DNA from: Dyadobacter fermentans DSM 18053
GTDB lineage: Bacteria > Bacteroidota > Bacteroidia > Cytophagales > Spirosomataceae
Assembly: GCF_000023125.1 (NCBI RefSeq)
Contig: NC_013037.1
Location: 5,248,501 to 5,312,500, forward strand
DNA length: 64,000 bases
Direction: 5' to 3'
The stretch's first letter is position 1. Every line of letters starts with the position of its first letter. A program made the position numbers and the translations under genes. The notes under the pieces were generated by a model that was not told the DNA's origin, ran no database searches, and saw nothing but the letters and a program-made list of their open reading frames with translations. Positions 8,724-16,796 of the stretch are shown in pieces.

Positions 8724-10217
8724 TTAGTGGATTCCTCCCATCCAGCTCTTGATCGGCTTCCAGAAGGCGAGCAATATGAGGCCGAAGACGGTGGTCACAA
8801 TGGCGACCTGATTGAACAATGCCGGCATTTGCAGGATATTGGACTCGTCGAACCCTCCCGCGAATATTCCGGCGATGAGGTTGCCGAGCGATGCGCCCAC
8901 GAACCAGATGCCCATCAGCTGGCTGAGGTAGCGCTTTGGCGCCAGTTTGGTATAAGAACTCAACCCTACAGGGCTTACGCAAAGCTCTCCGATTGTGTGC
9001 AGGAAATAGGTAAATGTGAGGAAAAACGGCGATGCCAGGTCCCCTTGTACGGCAATGTTGGAGGCCGCTACCATCACGAAAAAGCTCAATCCGAGCAATA
9101 TCAGGCCCATCGCGAACTTGACGGGGATGGACGGGTTACGGTTCCGGGATGAAAGCGAAATCCAGAGACTCGCGAGTACGGGTGCAAAAATCAATACAAA
9201 TGTAGGCTGGAAATTCTGAAACCAGCTCGATGGCACTTCCCAACCGCCGATGTTCCGTTGGGTGTGGCGTTCGGCGAAGATCTGTAGTGAGGTGCCTGCC
9301 TGTTCATAACCCGCCCAGAACAATGCGATAGCCAGGAAGAGAATGATCAGTACGCCCACGCGGTATTTTTCCACGCGTGTAAGCCCTCCCGCCACGAGAA
9401 TGAACAGGAAGTAAGCGGCGGAAATGGACACGATGATAATGCCGGCTCCCTGTGCAAGGCCTTGCGCGGTCGTCATGTCAATGGTTCCCGACGATTGCAG
9501 CACTACCAGGAACACCACGAGCAGGGCGATCAGGCCGTAACCCAGCATTTTGTTGCCTCCCGACGGCGATGCGGCGGCTTGTTCGCCAGCCTCTTCCGCG
9601 GGCGGTACATCACCGAGCCCTTTCAGGTGGGTGGCGCTTCCATAACGGAACACGATCAGGCCGAGTAACATGCCCACCGCAGCCGCACCAAAACCCATAT
9701 GCCAATTGACTTTCTCGCCAAGGTAGCCTACAATGAGGATGCCGAGGAATGAGCCCAGGTTGATTCCCATATAAAAGATAGAGAATGCCGCGTCGCGCCG
9801 TGCGCCGCCTTCCGGGTAGAGTTCACCCACAATGGAGCTGATGTTGGGTTTCAAAAGTCCCGTGCCGACGGCGACAATGCTCAATCCCAGAAAAAAGATG
9901 GCCGAGCCGGCCGGTATGGCCAGTATAATGTGGCCGAGCATGATGATGATCCCCCCGTACCAGATCGCCTTTTTCTGGCCCAGAATGTTATCCGCCAACC
10001 AGCCGCCGGGCAATGTGAGCAAGTAAACGGACGCCGTATAAAGTCCGTAGATAGCCGTGCCTTCGGCTGCACTCATTCCCATTCCACCCTTGATATTATC
10101 GAGTAGGAAAAGCAGAAGAATGGCCCGCATTCCGTAATAGCTGAAACGTTCCCACATTTCGGCAAAGAACAAGACATACAGTCCTTTGGGGTGTTTTTGG
10201 GAAATCTGTGAAGACAT
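8724..10217 (-). CDS. Proton-dependent oligopeptide transporter (POT/PTR family)
   Basis: A 497-residue inner-membrane transporter for di- and tripeptides. The POT signature FAEMWERFSYYGMRAIL is at residues about 18-34 and there are about twelve to fourteen hydrophobic segments. It is the first gene of a two-gene unit with the M13 peptidase, which would supply short peptides. A possible promoter (TTG, 18 bases, TATCTTG, minus strand with the -7 box at about 10273-10280) resembles the Bacteroidota consensus but lacks one T, so it is only suggestive. Confidence 0.93.
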   Translation of the reverse strand: MSSQISQKHPKGLYVLFFAEMWERFSYYGMRAILLLFLLDNIKGGMGMSAAEGTAIYGLYTASVYLLTLPGGWLADNILGQKKAIWYGGIIIMLGHIILAIPAGSAIFFLGLSIVAVGTGLLKPNISSIVGELYPEGGARRDAAFSIFYMGINLGSFLGILIVGYLGEKVNWHMGFGAAAVGMLLGLIVFRYGSATHLKGLGDVPPAEEAGEQAAASPSGGNKMLGYGLIALLVVFLVVLQSSGTIDMTTAQGLAQGAGIIIVSISAAYFLFILVAGGLTRVEKYRVGVLIILFLAIALFWAGYEQAGTSLQIFAERHTQRNIGGWEVPSSWFQNFQPTFVLIFAPVLASLWISLSSRNRNPSIPVKFAMGLILLGLSFFVMVAASNIAVQGDLASPFFLTFTYFLHTIGELCVSPVGLSSYTKLAPKRYLSQLMGIWFVGASLGNLIAGIFAGGFDESNILQMPALFNQVAIVTTVFGLILLAFWKPIKSWMGGIH

Positions 10218-10304
10218 ATAAGGAGAAGTGTTTTATTTGGTTTTTGGGGTCGTAAACGAATGTTTTTATCGTGCAAGATAGGAATTATGGGTAAATTTCA
10301 ATCA

Positions 10305-10352
10305 ATCATAAAAATAAAAGCGGCAGCAGTCTGAGTTGACTGCCACCGCTTT
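10305..10352 (-). terminator. Terminator of the coiled-coil gene
   Basis: Read leftward, a stem of seven plus six base pairs with a two-by-two internal loop is followed by the T-rich run GCTTTTATTTTTATG. It lies just downstream of the gene ending at 10375. Confidence 0.7.
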
Positions 10353-10374
10353 GCAAACGGGCCGAACGGCCGGA

Positions 10375-11283
10375 TTATTTAACTGAAAACGATCCTTCGC
10401 CGATCGAAAAGCCTTCCGAATATAGTTCGATCGTATACTTGCCCGATGTGAATGGGGCATCGCGGTCGTACATGATACTTACGTCCTGGTTGTTGTTGGA
10501 ATAGCTGATGTCCTTGCTGATGGTATAGCCTTGTTCCTGTCCGTTGTATTGGAACACGCCGGAGCCTGTTTTGGTGTCTGAAATGGTCGCGCCGCTCGGG
10601 TCGATGATGCGGAGATAGATGGTCTTGTCGTCGGTTGCGGTGAGCGGGTTCTTTTCAAGGATGAAGTCCACACGGACCTTATCTATTCTTTTGGATTTCA
10701 CATTTTCGCCTTCACGCACTTTCCCTTTAGACGATACAGCGTACACTTTCACATTACGCGCACGCAATGCGGCAGCCATCGTCACTTTCGATTCGAGCTC
10801 GGTGTTTTGGGCCTGTACGCCGGTGAGTGAGTCGCGCACCGCCTGGCGACTGGTTTGCAATTCGTTGCGCTCCTGAGTAAGGCCTTCGTTCTGGCTGATG
10901 AGCTGCTGGTTTTCCTCACGCAGTTGAGCGATCTCGGTATCTTTCTGAGTCAGGAATTGTTCATATTCCTTGATTTTGCGGCCCATGGATGCATTTCCTT
11001 TGCGCAATGCAGCCCGGTCGCTTTCGAGGGAGGCTTTTACTTTTTGCAGCTCAGCTACATCCCCACCGAGGTTTTGTACTTCCAGTATGCGGGCATCGAG
11101 CTGCTTGGCAATAGAGTCCAGCTTGATTTCGGAGGCTGCCAGTTCCCGTACCCTTGTTTCGAGGTCGGTACCTTGCTTTTGTGTGATGTTGTGTTCTTTA
11201 TAATAAAGGTATCCGAACACCGCCGCCAGAATAGTCATCAGGATCATTCCAACGACCAAACCGGTATTACTTTTTCTTTCCAT
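10375..11283 (-). CDS. Membrane-anchored coiled-coil protein, paralogue of 41995-42948
   Basis: A 302-residue protein of unknown function. Residues about 8-27 form one membrane helix with no lipobox. Residues about 35-175 are a long coiled coil rich in Glu, Gln, Lys and Leu. The last 110 or so residues look like a beta-sandwich (DKTIYLRIIDPSGATISD, then GKYTIELYSEGFSIGEGSF). The same plan and many of the same residues occur in the protein at 41995-42948, for example LGGDVAEL, ALRARNVKV and the NNNQDVS stretch. The topology suggests a short cytoplasmic N-terminus, one helix, and a periplasmic coil that holds the C-terminal domain away from the membrane. I do not recognise a named family. Confidence 0.85.
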   Translation of the reverse strand: MERKSNTGLVVGMILMTILAAVFGYLYYKEHNITQKQGTDLETRVRELAASEIKLDSIAKQLDARILEVQNLGGDVAELQKVKASLESDRAALRKGNASMGRKIKEYEQFLTQKDTEIAQLREENQQLISQNEGLTQERNELQTSRQAVRDSLTGVQAQNTELESKVTMAAALRARNVKVYAVSSKGKVREGENVKSKRIDKVRVDFILEKNPLTATDDKTIYLRIIDPSGATISDTKTGSGVFQYNGQEQGYTISKDISYSNNNQDVSIMYDRDAPFTSGKYTIELYSEGFSIGEGSFSVK

Positions 11284-11368
11284 AAATCATGTTTAGGTTT
11301 TGGTGATATAGTTTATGGTTTATGTACAAAAAAGCGTGCCACTAATATACGTAATGCCTTCCGGTATA

Positions 11369-11416
11369 AATGCGAAAGCGGGTGGAAGATAGGTTCCTTC
11401 CACCCGCTTTCGCATT
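11369..11416. terminator. Perfect 20-bp hairpin after the TPM genes
   Basis: Arms at 11369-11388 and 11397-11416 are perfect reverse complements with an eight-base loop. The position, after the end of the leftward gene at 11445, suits a terminator, but only a weak T-run follows (ATTTATA read leftward). It may instead protect the 3' end. Confidence 0.65.
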
Positions 11417-11444
11417 CTGGTTTTCAAATGGTATGTATCAATGA

Positions 11445-12227
11445 TTAATAGTCGCCGCCTGCGCCTCCTCCTCCGAAACTACCACCGCCAAAGCCTCCGA
11501 AGCCTCCGCCGTCGCCACCTCCGAAGCCGCCCCAGTTGCCCGATGAGCTCCCGCGGCCGGAATGTGTGGTGTAGGGGAAGAATATTGGCGGAATGCCTGT
11601 ATTGCGATAGCCGCGGTTACCTCCTCCTCCGCCGCCCCTGTTGCGGAACATGATGATGAGGATAATAATGAATACGATCAGGACAATCAGCATGGGAGGG
11701 AAGCCGTCGCCTTCTCCGCTATTCTCCTTCGGATCGGCCTTGTATTCACCCGATGCGTATTTGAATATCATATCGACGCCATCACTCAGGCCCTGGTAGA
11801 ACCGCCCGGCTTTGAACTGCGGCGTAATCACCTGCGAAACGATGCGTTTGGCAATGGCGTCGGGCACGGCGCCTTCGAGGCCGTAACCTGTGGCGATAAA
11901 TACTTTTCGTTCCTTTGGCGCCCATAACAACACGATCCCGTTGTTTTTGCCTTTCTGCCCCACACCCCATGCGGTACCGAGTTTGAATGCATAGTCGGCA
12001 ATGGGGTAATCGCCCAATGTGGGCACGGTCACGATCACGATCTGGGAGGATGTGGAGTCGTTGTAGGCCACGAGTTTCTGTTCCAGCATCTGCCGTTCGT
12101 TCGGACTGAGCTGATTGGCGAGGTCGTTCATGAGCCTCGGCGGATCGGGTTTGGGCGGAATATCCTGCGCCTGCACGCCGGCCAACGCCGCGATCACAAG
12201 CAGTAGGTAAATGATGAATTGCTTCAT
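11445..12227 (-). CDS. TPM domain protein, YgcG-type, with glycine-rich tail
   Basis: A 260-residue protein with a signal peptide (about residues 1-20), a TPM domain (about 30-170, with PRLMNDLANQLSPNERQMLE and the LWAPKERKVFIATGYGLEG core), one membrane helix (about 178-193, VLIVFIIILIIMF) and a glycine-rich C-terminal tail of about 55 residues. TPM proteins of the YgcG/Psb32 group are linked to photosystem repair in plants and membrane processes in bacteria, but their role here is unknown. It lies four bases after a second TPM gene and downstream of lemA, a gene order common in Bacteroidota. Confidence 0.88.
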   Translation of the reverse strand: MKQFIIYLLLVIAALAGVQAQDIPPKPDPPRLMNDLANQLSPNERQMLEQKLVAYNDSTSSQIVIVTVPTLGDYPIADYAFKLGTAWGVGQKGKNNGIVLLWAPKERKVFIATGYGLEGAVPDAIAKRIVSQVITPQFKAGRFYQGLSDGVDMIFKYASGEYKADPKENSGEGDGFPPMLIVLIVFIIILIIMFRNRGGGGGGNRGYRNTGIPPIFFPYTTHSGRGSSSGNWGGFGGGDGGGFGGFGGGSFGGGGAGGDY

Positions 12228-12230
12228 AGT

Positions 12231-12674
12231 TTAATGGCCGAACGAGATATCGTCCGGAAGTTCATTGATGTCGCCGGATTGGTAGGGAAAGTGTTTTTTC
12301 AGTTGCAGGCCCGCTTCCAGGATTCCGTGGCGAAGCCCTTCCTTGAACTCCCCGGCTTTGAAATGGTTGCGGAGCAGCTCTTTGGTACTGTCCCAAAAAT
12401 CGGCGGATACTTTTTCGTTAATCCCCTTGTCGCCGAGCACGGCAAACTTACGGTCTTCGTAAGCAAGGTAAAACAGCACCCCGTTGCGCTCGGCTGTTTC
12501 GTGCAAATGCAGGAACAGGAACACTTCCTTGGCCCGTTCCACGGCATCGGGTGTAGGGCATTTCTTTTCGATATGCACTTTTACTTCCCCGGAAGTCTGC
12601 TTTTCCGCTTCCTGAATGGCAGCAATAATGTATTGCTGCTCTTCTTCCGTGAAAAATAGGGGTTCGGTTGCCAT
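12231..12674 (-). CDS. TPM domain protein, short form
   Basis: A 147-residue protein made up of a TPM domain with no signal peptide and no obvious membrane helix (FTEEEQQYIIAAIQEAEKQT at the start, GDKGINEKV in the centre). I took the ATG at 12672-12674 (MATEPLFF) instead of the upstream one at 12707 because the latter lies within the arm of the terminator that follows lemA. It is the middle gene of the lemA-TPM-TPM group. Function unknown beyond the family name. Confidence 0.87.
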   Translation of the reverse strand: MATEPLFFTEEEQQYIIAAIQEAEKQTSGEVKVHIEKKCPTPDAVERAKEVFLFLHLHETAERNGVLFYLAYEDRKFAVLGDKGINEKVSADFWDSTKELLRNHFKAGEFKEGLRHGILEAGLQLKKHFPYQSGDINELPDDISFGH

Positions 12675-12702
12675 GGGGCGTTGTGGATACGGATTGGATA
12701 AA

Positions 12703-12742
12703 AACACAGCGCCGGGCTTTTGAATGGGCCCGGCGCTGATGG
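12703..12742 (-). terminator. Terminator between lemA and the TPM genes
   Basis: Read leftward, an 11-bp perfect stem (12707-12717 with 12728-12738) is followed by GTGTTTTTATCC. It directly follows the lemA stop codon, so lemA would be made in excess of the two TPM proteins. Confidence 0.75.
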
Positions 12743-13324
12743 TTAGAATTGTACAGTCGGCGCTTTGTCGGACCCCGCGGCGGCTGTGAAGTAGCCTTTC
12801 TGAGCGAAACCGAATACCCCGGCGAAGAGGTTGTTCGGGAACGTGCGCACTTCCTGGTTGTAGTCTTTTACCACAGTGTTGAAGTTGCTGCGCGCTACAC
12901 CGATCCGGTTTTCAGTACCTTCGAGCTGGGCCTGCAATTCGAGGAAGTTCTGGTTGGCTTTCAGTTGAGGATATTGCTCAACTGATACGAGCAGCCGCGA
13001 CAGTGATCCGCTCAGTTGGTCCTGCGCCGCCTGGAACTTGGCGATGTTTTCCGGAGTAAGCTGGTCGGCGGCAATGGTTGTCTGGGTCGCTTTGCTGCGC
13101 GCCTCGATAACGGCCGTCAGGGTGCTTTTTTCAAAATCGGCTGCCCCTTTTACTGTATTTACCAGGTTGGGGATCAGGTCGGCGCGGCGCTGGTACTGGC
13201 TTTCCACCTGTGCCCATGATTCTTTTACAACCTCATCTTTTTGTACGAGGCCATTATATTTACCGCAGCCAACGAATCCGAGAATCAGAACAACGACGAT
13301 AACTGCAATGAGTCCTTTTGACAT
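12743..13324 (-). CDS. lemA: LemA family protein
   Basis: A 193-residue protein with an N-terminal hydrophobic segment that ends in GFVGC, so it may be a lipoprotein and not only a membrane-anchored protein. The family signature follows: YNGLVQKDEVVKESWAQVE and then YQRRADLIPNLVNTVKG. The rest is helical, as in LemA of Thermotoga. LemA proteins have no proven biochemical role. The link with TPM genes is recurrent in Bacteroidota and suggests a shared envelope task. Confidence 0.93.
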   Translation of the reverse strand: MSKGLIAVIVVVLILGFVGCGKYNGLVQKDEVVKESWAQVESQYQRRADLIPNLVNTVKGAADFEKSTLTAVIEARSKATQTTIAADQLTPENIAKFQAAQDQLSGSLSRLLVSVEQYPQLKANQNFLELQAQLEGTENRIGVARSNFNTVVKDYNQEVRTFPNNLFAGVFGFAQKGYFTAAAGSDKAPTVQF

Positions 13325-13471
13325 TTTAATATTCAGTTTAGTGTTATTGAATGTGGTTCAAAGTTGACCAAAGCTAGCAAAATCTTTAAGAAAAACTACA
13401 TAACCGGTTCCCAGAGCCAATATGGGCATGGCTGAGCGGGATGGCGGGTTTTGAAGTAAAATTCTGGTTAA

Positions 13472-14662
13472 TTAGTCTTCACCCACTCCTGCGATATGGT
13501 TCCAGCGGCCCCAGTTCACAGATGCTTCGTAGTCCATCAGCAGGCTTTCGAAATACATAGCACCCCAGGTCCAGTTGATATCCAGGTCGTCCACCAGGTA
13601 CCGCGCGGCCGACTCGCGTTCAGCGGCGGTAATGAAGCCGGTTGCGGTTAGCCTGCGGATGATGTCATTTATTGACTGGTCGCCGGTTTGCCCATTGATC
13701 CATTTTTCAAACGCTGCATTATCATTTTTCCAACGGCGGTTGAAATGATGTTTTACACCGCTGGGTTTGAACATCCGCGGGCCGAAACGGAGCAATGTCC
13801 AATGCAGGAATTCCCTTCTTAGCAGGTTGGTAATGATCGGATCTTCCACTACGGCGTGCGATTGCGCGGTTTTTACGCTGCGATAGATGTACGATGCCGA
13901 AACGCATCCCAGAGAAAGCCAGTCGGACAGGCGCGTGTCGGTAAGCGGCTCGGCGGAAGGGTAGGCGATGTCTTTTTTAACATATTCCTCCACATATTCT
14001 TTGAGAACAGCCAATGCACGCGCTTCACCTCCGGCCAAAGGGCCTGTTGTTCCCGCCGGGATCTCGTTCGGGTCGATACCCAGCTCGGGAAGGCCAGGAA
14101 TGGCTCCTGCTTCTACGTCGGCGGGTAAAGTAATGCTTGCCGGCGTGGGAAACTGGTCTTTGATTTTAAGATCGTTGCTCAGCAGCCGCTCGAATTCCGC
14201 AAAGCCCGAGGGGAGCTTCGATACCGGAAACGGCAGGTCGGTTGCATTGATCATCGTGTCCATCCAGAACAGCTTAATGTCCACATTGGCTGTTTTGAGG
14301 TTTTTGCTCAATGACGATTCGATGCGCGTTTCCTGCGGCGCGATTTCCTTGCTTGTGTACACGTAGTCGGCATTGTAATCTTCGGCGAGCTGGGCTACGA
14401 TGGCTTCGGGCGCGCCTGTGCGGATGATCAGATCGCCGCCCTTTTGCCGGATATTTTCGCGGAGTTCCGCCACGGATTCGATGAGGAAGCGTGCGCGTAA
14501 TGCGCCCGTGCGGCGGAAGCCTAGTTTTGTTTTTTCAAATTGACGGGGATCAAAAACATACACCGGTATGATCTCGTCGGCGGAGCCAACGGCGGCAGAA
14601 AGCGCCTGGTTATCTTTTAACCTCAAATCATTCCTGAACCAATAGATAATGCGTCGGGCCAT
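13472..14662 (-). CDS. DASH-type cryptochrome/photolyase, short at the C-terminus
   Basis: A 396-residue flavoprotein expected to bind FAD and possibly an antenna chromophore, and to act as a single-strand DNA photolyase or blue-light sensor. The N-terminal Rossmann domain begins IIYWFRNDLRLKDNQAL. DASH features follow: DTMINATDLPF, GGEARALAVLKEYV, WLSLGCVSASYIY, then NGQTG and DLDINWTWGAMYFE. The protein stops right after WNHIAGVGED. Family members usually continue for some 40-60 more residues with an RxFN and YDPxGxYVxxW region, which is absent in all frames of the 13325-13471 gap as far as I can read. It may be a short lineage or a truncated gene. Confidence 0.87.
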   Translation of the reverse strand: MARRIIYWFRNDLRLKDNQALSAAVGSADEIIPVYVFDPRQFEKTKLGFRRTGALRARFLIESVAELRENIRQKGGDLIIRTGAPEAIVAQLAEDYNADYVYTSKEIAPQETRIESSLSKNLKTANVDIKLFWMDTMINATDLPFPVSKLPSGFAEFERLLSNDLKIKDQFPTPASITLPADVEAGAIPGLPELGIDPNEIPAGTTGPLAGGEARALAVLKEYVEEYVKKDIAYPSAEPLTDTRLSDWLSLGCVSASYIYRSVKTAQSHAVVEDPIITNLLRREFLHWTLLRFGPRMFKPSGVKHHFNRRWKNDNAAFEKWINGQTGDQSINDIIRRLTATGFITAAERESAARYLVDDLDINWTWGAMYFESLLMDYEASVNWGRWNHIAGVGED

Positions 14663-14712
14663 TTAAACTAACTGATAATTACACTTTGGGAAAAATAGAG
14701 ATTGCAAGTATA

Positions 14713-14754
14713 CAAAAAAGCCCGCTGCCAAACCGATCGGTTCGCAGCGGGCTT
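14713..14754 (-). terminator. Terminator of the PorE-like gene
   Basis: Read leftward, an 11-bp perfect GC-rich stem (14718-14728 with 14744-14754) is followed by TTTTTTGTA. Its loop contains a second perfect palindrome, AACCGATCGGTT at 14731-14742. Confidence 0.85.
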
Positions 14755-14771
14755 GCTATGGCTGGGGAAAA

Positions 14772-16796
14772 TCAGTAACTCAGGATCGTGAATTCAGTGC
14801 GGCGGTTGCGCTGGTGTTCTTCCTCGGTTTTGGCGTTTGGAATGATGAGCTCTCTTTCACCGTAACCCTTGGCTTCCATTCGGTCGGCCTCGATGCCTTT
14901 GGAGTTGAGGTAAGCCACCGCCGATTCGGCGCGGTTTTGAGAGAGCGTCATGTTATAGGCATCCGTTGCGCGCGCATCCGTGTGCGAGCTGAGCTCGATG
15001 GTCATCGTCGGGTTGTCTTTGAGGATCTGCACCAGTTTGTCAAGCTCTATGGCCGCATCGGGGCGGATATTGTATTTGTCCAGATCGTAATAGATATTTT
15101 CCAGCACGAAGGTCTTGTTCAGTTCCAGCTTGTCGAGCTTGATCGTCACATTGAATGTCGTATCGGTCAATTCTTTTGTCAGGAATATCGGCGGGATGTT
15201 GCGACCGGCCATTGAGAATGGCTCGCGCTTGCTGATGTAACCTTTGCGCTGTACCAGCAATTGATACGATTTGCCTTCTTCCACCGACTGTTTGCCGAAT
15301 TTCCCGTCTTTGGCCGTTGGGTACTCGGCGATTTGTGTGTCCGAGGTGTCGGGCAGAATGCGCACCACCGCCGAATCGATCGGGCTTGGGGTTTCGCCAT
15401 TTTCCACCACGGTTCCGGCGAGGAAGTAGCGCACCACTTTCGGCTTGCCGTTGATATAATTCGGGTTGTTCGGATTGAGCGGGTCGTTCGGGTCGGTGTG
15501 TTTCGCGACGGTCGTGGTATCCTCGTCCTCCGGTGCGGCGAAGTAGTAAATGTCATCGTCACCTTTGCCGCCATCGCGGTTCGATGCGAAGAAGCCTTTT
15601 TTCAGGTTTTGGTAAAATACCAATCCGAAATCATCCTGCGGACTATTGAACGGCAGTCCCAGGTTTTCGATCGTGATTACACCCTGTGTTCTGGTGGCAG
15701 AGAAAAGGTCGAGCTTTCCAAGGCCGGGGTGGCCATCCGATGCAAAGTACAGTTTTCCGCCTTCTGCCACGTAAGGGAACATGTCGTCGCCAGGCGTGTT
15801 GATATCGCGGCCCATATTTACCGGGCGGCTAAACCGGCCCGAGGCATCCATGTTGGTGCGGTAAATGTCGATGCCGCCCACACCGCCTGCGCGGTTGGAT
15901 GCGAAATAGAGTGTTTTGCCGTCACGCGAGAATGCGGGCGAGCCGTCCCAGGCGAGGGAGTCGTTGATCGGCAGCGGGGCGGGAGCCGACCACTGGCCAT
16001 TGATGTTACGGCTCATGTAAAGGTCCACATCGGGCGATTTGTCCTTCTTTTTGCCGGTATTACTTCTGGCGAACACGAGTGTTTTGCCATCCGGCGAAAA
16101 TGCGGGCGAAGCGTCGTGGGCTTCCGGTTCAAATACTTCCTGGCTGAACAGAACAGGGTTACCCTGCGTATTGCCGGGATCGGAAGCGATATTGATTTTA
16201 TATAGCCCCAGCATTTGCTGGCCGTTGTTGGTATAAATCTTGTCTTTTTTGGAAGCTGAAAACACCAGCTCATTGCCTACCACGGTCGGAGCGAACTCGG
16301 AGCCGGCGGTGTTCAATGGCAAGTCTTTCAGTTCTACGTCCATTTTATTGGCTTTCAAACGGTCGGCAATGCGGATGATCTCGACTTCGCGCAATGCCCT
16401 TTCCTGCAAGTTTTGCGGGGCATTCTGGGTTTTGGCAAATTCAGAGAACTGCGCGGAGGCGTCGGCGTATTCACCGGTTGTTTTTAATGCGTAAGCATAC
16501 TGGAAGCGGGCATCGGGATTGGTAATGCCGCCGTCAAGTGCTTTTTTGTAGTAGGGGATAGCTTCTTTGAAGCGGTTGGATAGCCTGTACGATTCCGCGA
16601 TGAGATAGCTCGTCTGCACGGGCTCGATGTTGGCTTCGGCAGCTTTCTGGAAACCCTTGATCGCGAGATCATATTCGCCGTTTGCAAATTTCTTCTGGCC
16701 ATCCTTGTAAGCCTGCATCGCCGAGTTGCAGCCAGACAAGTATAAACAGATCGCAAAACAAACTATGAGAGTAAAGTAACTCCGGAAAAGTTTCAT
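14772..16796 (-). CDS. PorE-like OmpA family lipoprotein (TPR, WD40-like propeller, CRD, OmpA)
   Basis: A 674-residue lipoprotein (lipobox CLYLSGC). Domains in order: TPR-like repeats (about 25-135), a PD40-type beta-propeller (about 150-440, with SPAFSPDGKTLVFARS and SPAFSRDGKTLYFASNRAGG), a carboxypeptidase-regulatory-like domain (about 465-545), and an OmpA-like peptidoglycan-binding domain (about 560-674, YYDLDKYNIRPDAA, then SSHTDARATDAYN). This order and length match PorE, an envelope part of the type IX secretion system that binds peptidoglycan. Cytophagales often carry several such paralogues, so this one may instead be a relative with no secretion role. No other T9SS gene is near. 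The ATG at 16794-16796 was chosen because it starts the signal peptide. Confidence 0.85.
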   Translation of the reverse strand: MKLFRSYFTLIVCFAICLYLSGCNSAMQAYKDGQKKFANGEYDLAIKGFQKAAEANIEPVQTSYLIAESYRLSNRFKEAIPYYKKALDGGITNPDARFQYAYALKTTGEYADASAQFSEFAKTQNAPQNLQERALREVEIIRIADRLKANKMDVELKDLPLNTAGSEFAPTVVGNELVFSASKKDKIYTNNGQQMLGLYKINIASDPGNTQGNPVLFSQEVFEPEAHDASPAFSPDGKTLVFARSNTGKKKDKSPDVDLYMSRNINGQWSAPAPLPINDSLAWDGSPAFSRDGKTLYFASNRAGGVGGIDIYRTNMDASGRFSRPVNMGRDINTPGDDMFPYVAEGGKLYFASDGHPGLGKLDLFSATRTQGVITIENLGLPFNSPQDDFGLVFYQNLKKGFFASNRDGGKGDDDIYYFAAPEDEDTTTVAKHTDPNDPLNPNNPNYINGKPKVVRYFLAGTVVENGETPSPIDSAVVRILPDTSDTQIAEYPTAKDGKFGKQSVEEGKSYQLLVQRKGYISKREPFSMAGRNIPPIFLTKELTDTTFNVTIKLDKLELNKTFVLENIYYDLDKYNIRPDAAIELDKLVQILKDNPTMTIELSSHTDARATDAYNMTLSQNRAESAVAYLNSKGIEADRMEAKGYGERELIIPNAKTEEEHQRNRRTEFTILSY

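Noticed and set aside
8686..8982. N-terminal extension of the M13 peptidase
   Set aside because: It overlaps the transporter gene and would hide a clear lipoprotein signal at 8685.
11450..11560. Repeat array or CRISPR-like pattern in the Gly-rich end of the TPM gene
   Set aside because: The repeats are simple Gly codons (low complexity) with no spacers.
13325..13471. Frameshift that would restore the cryptochrome C-terminus
   Set aside because: None of the downstream frames gives the expected RxFN or YDPxG pattern.
15261..16205. Open frame of 314 codons on the plus strand
   Set aside because: Antisense to the PorE-like gene, with a composition rich in Val, Arg and His typical of shadow frames.
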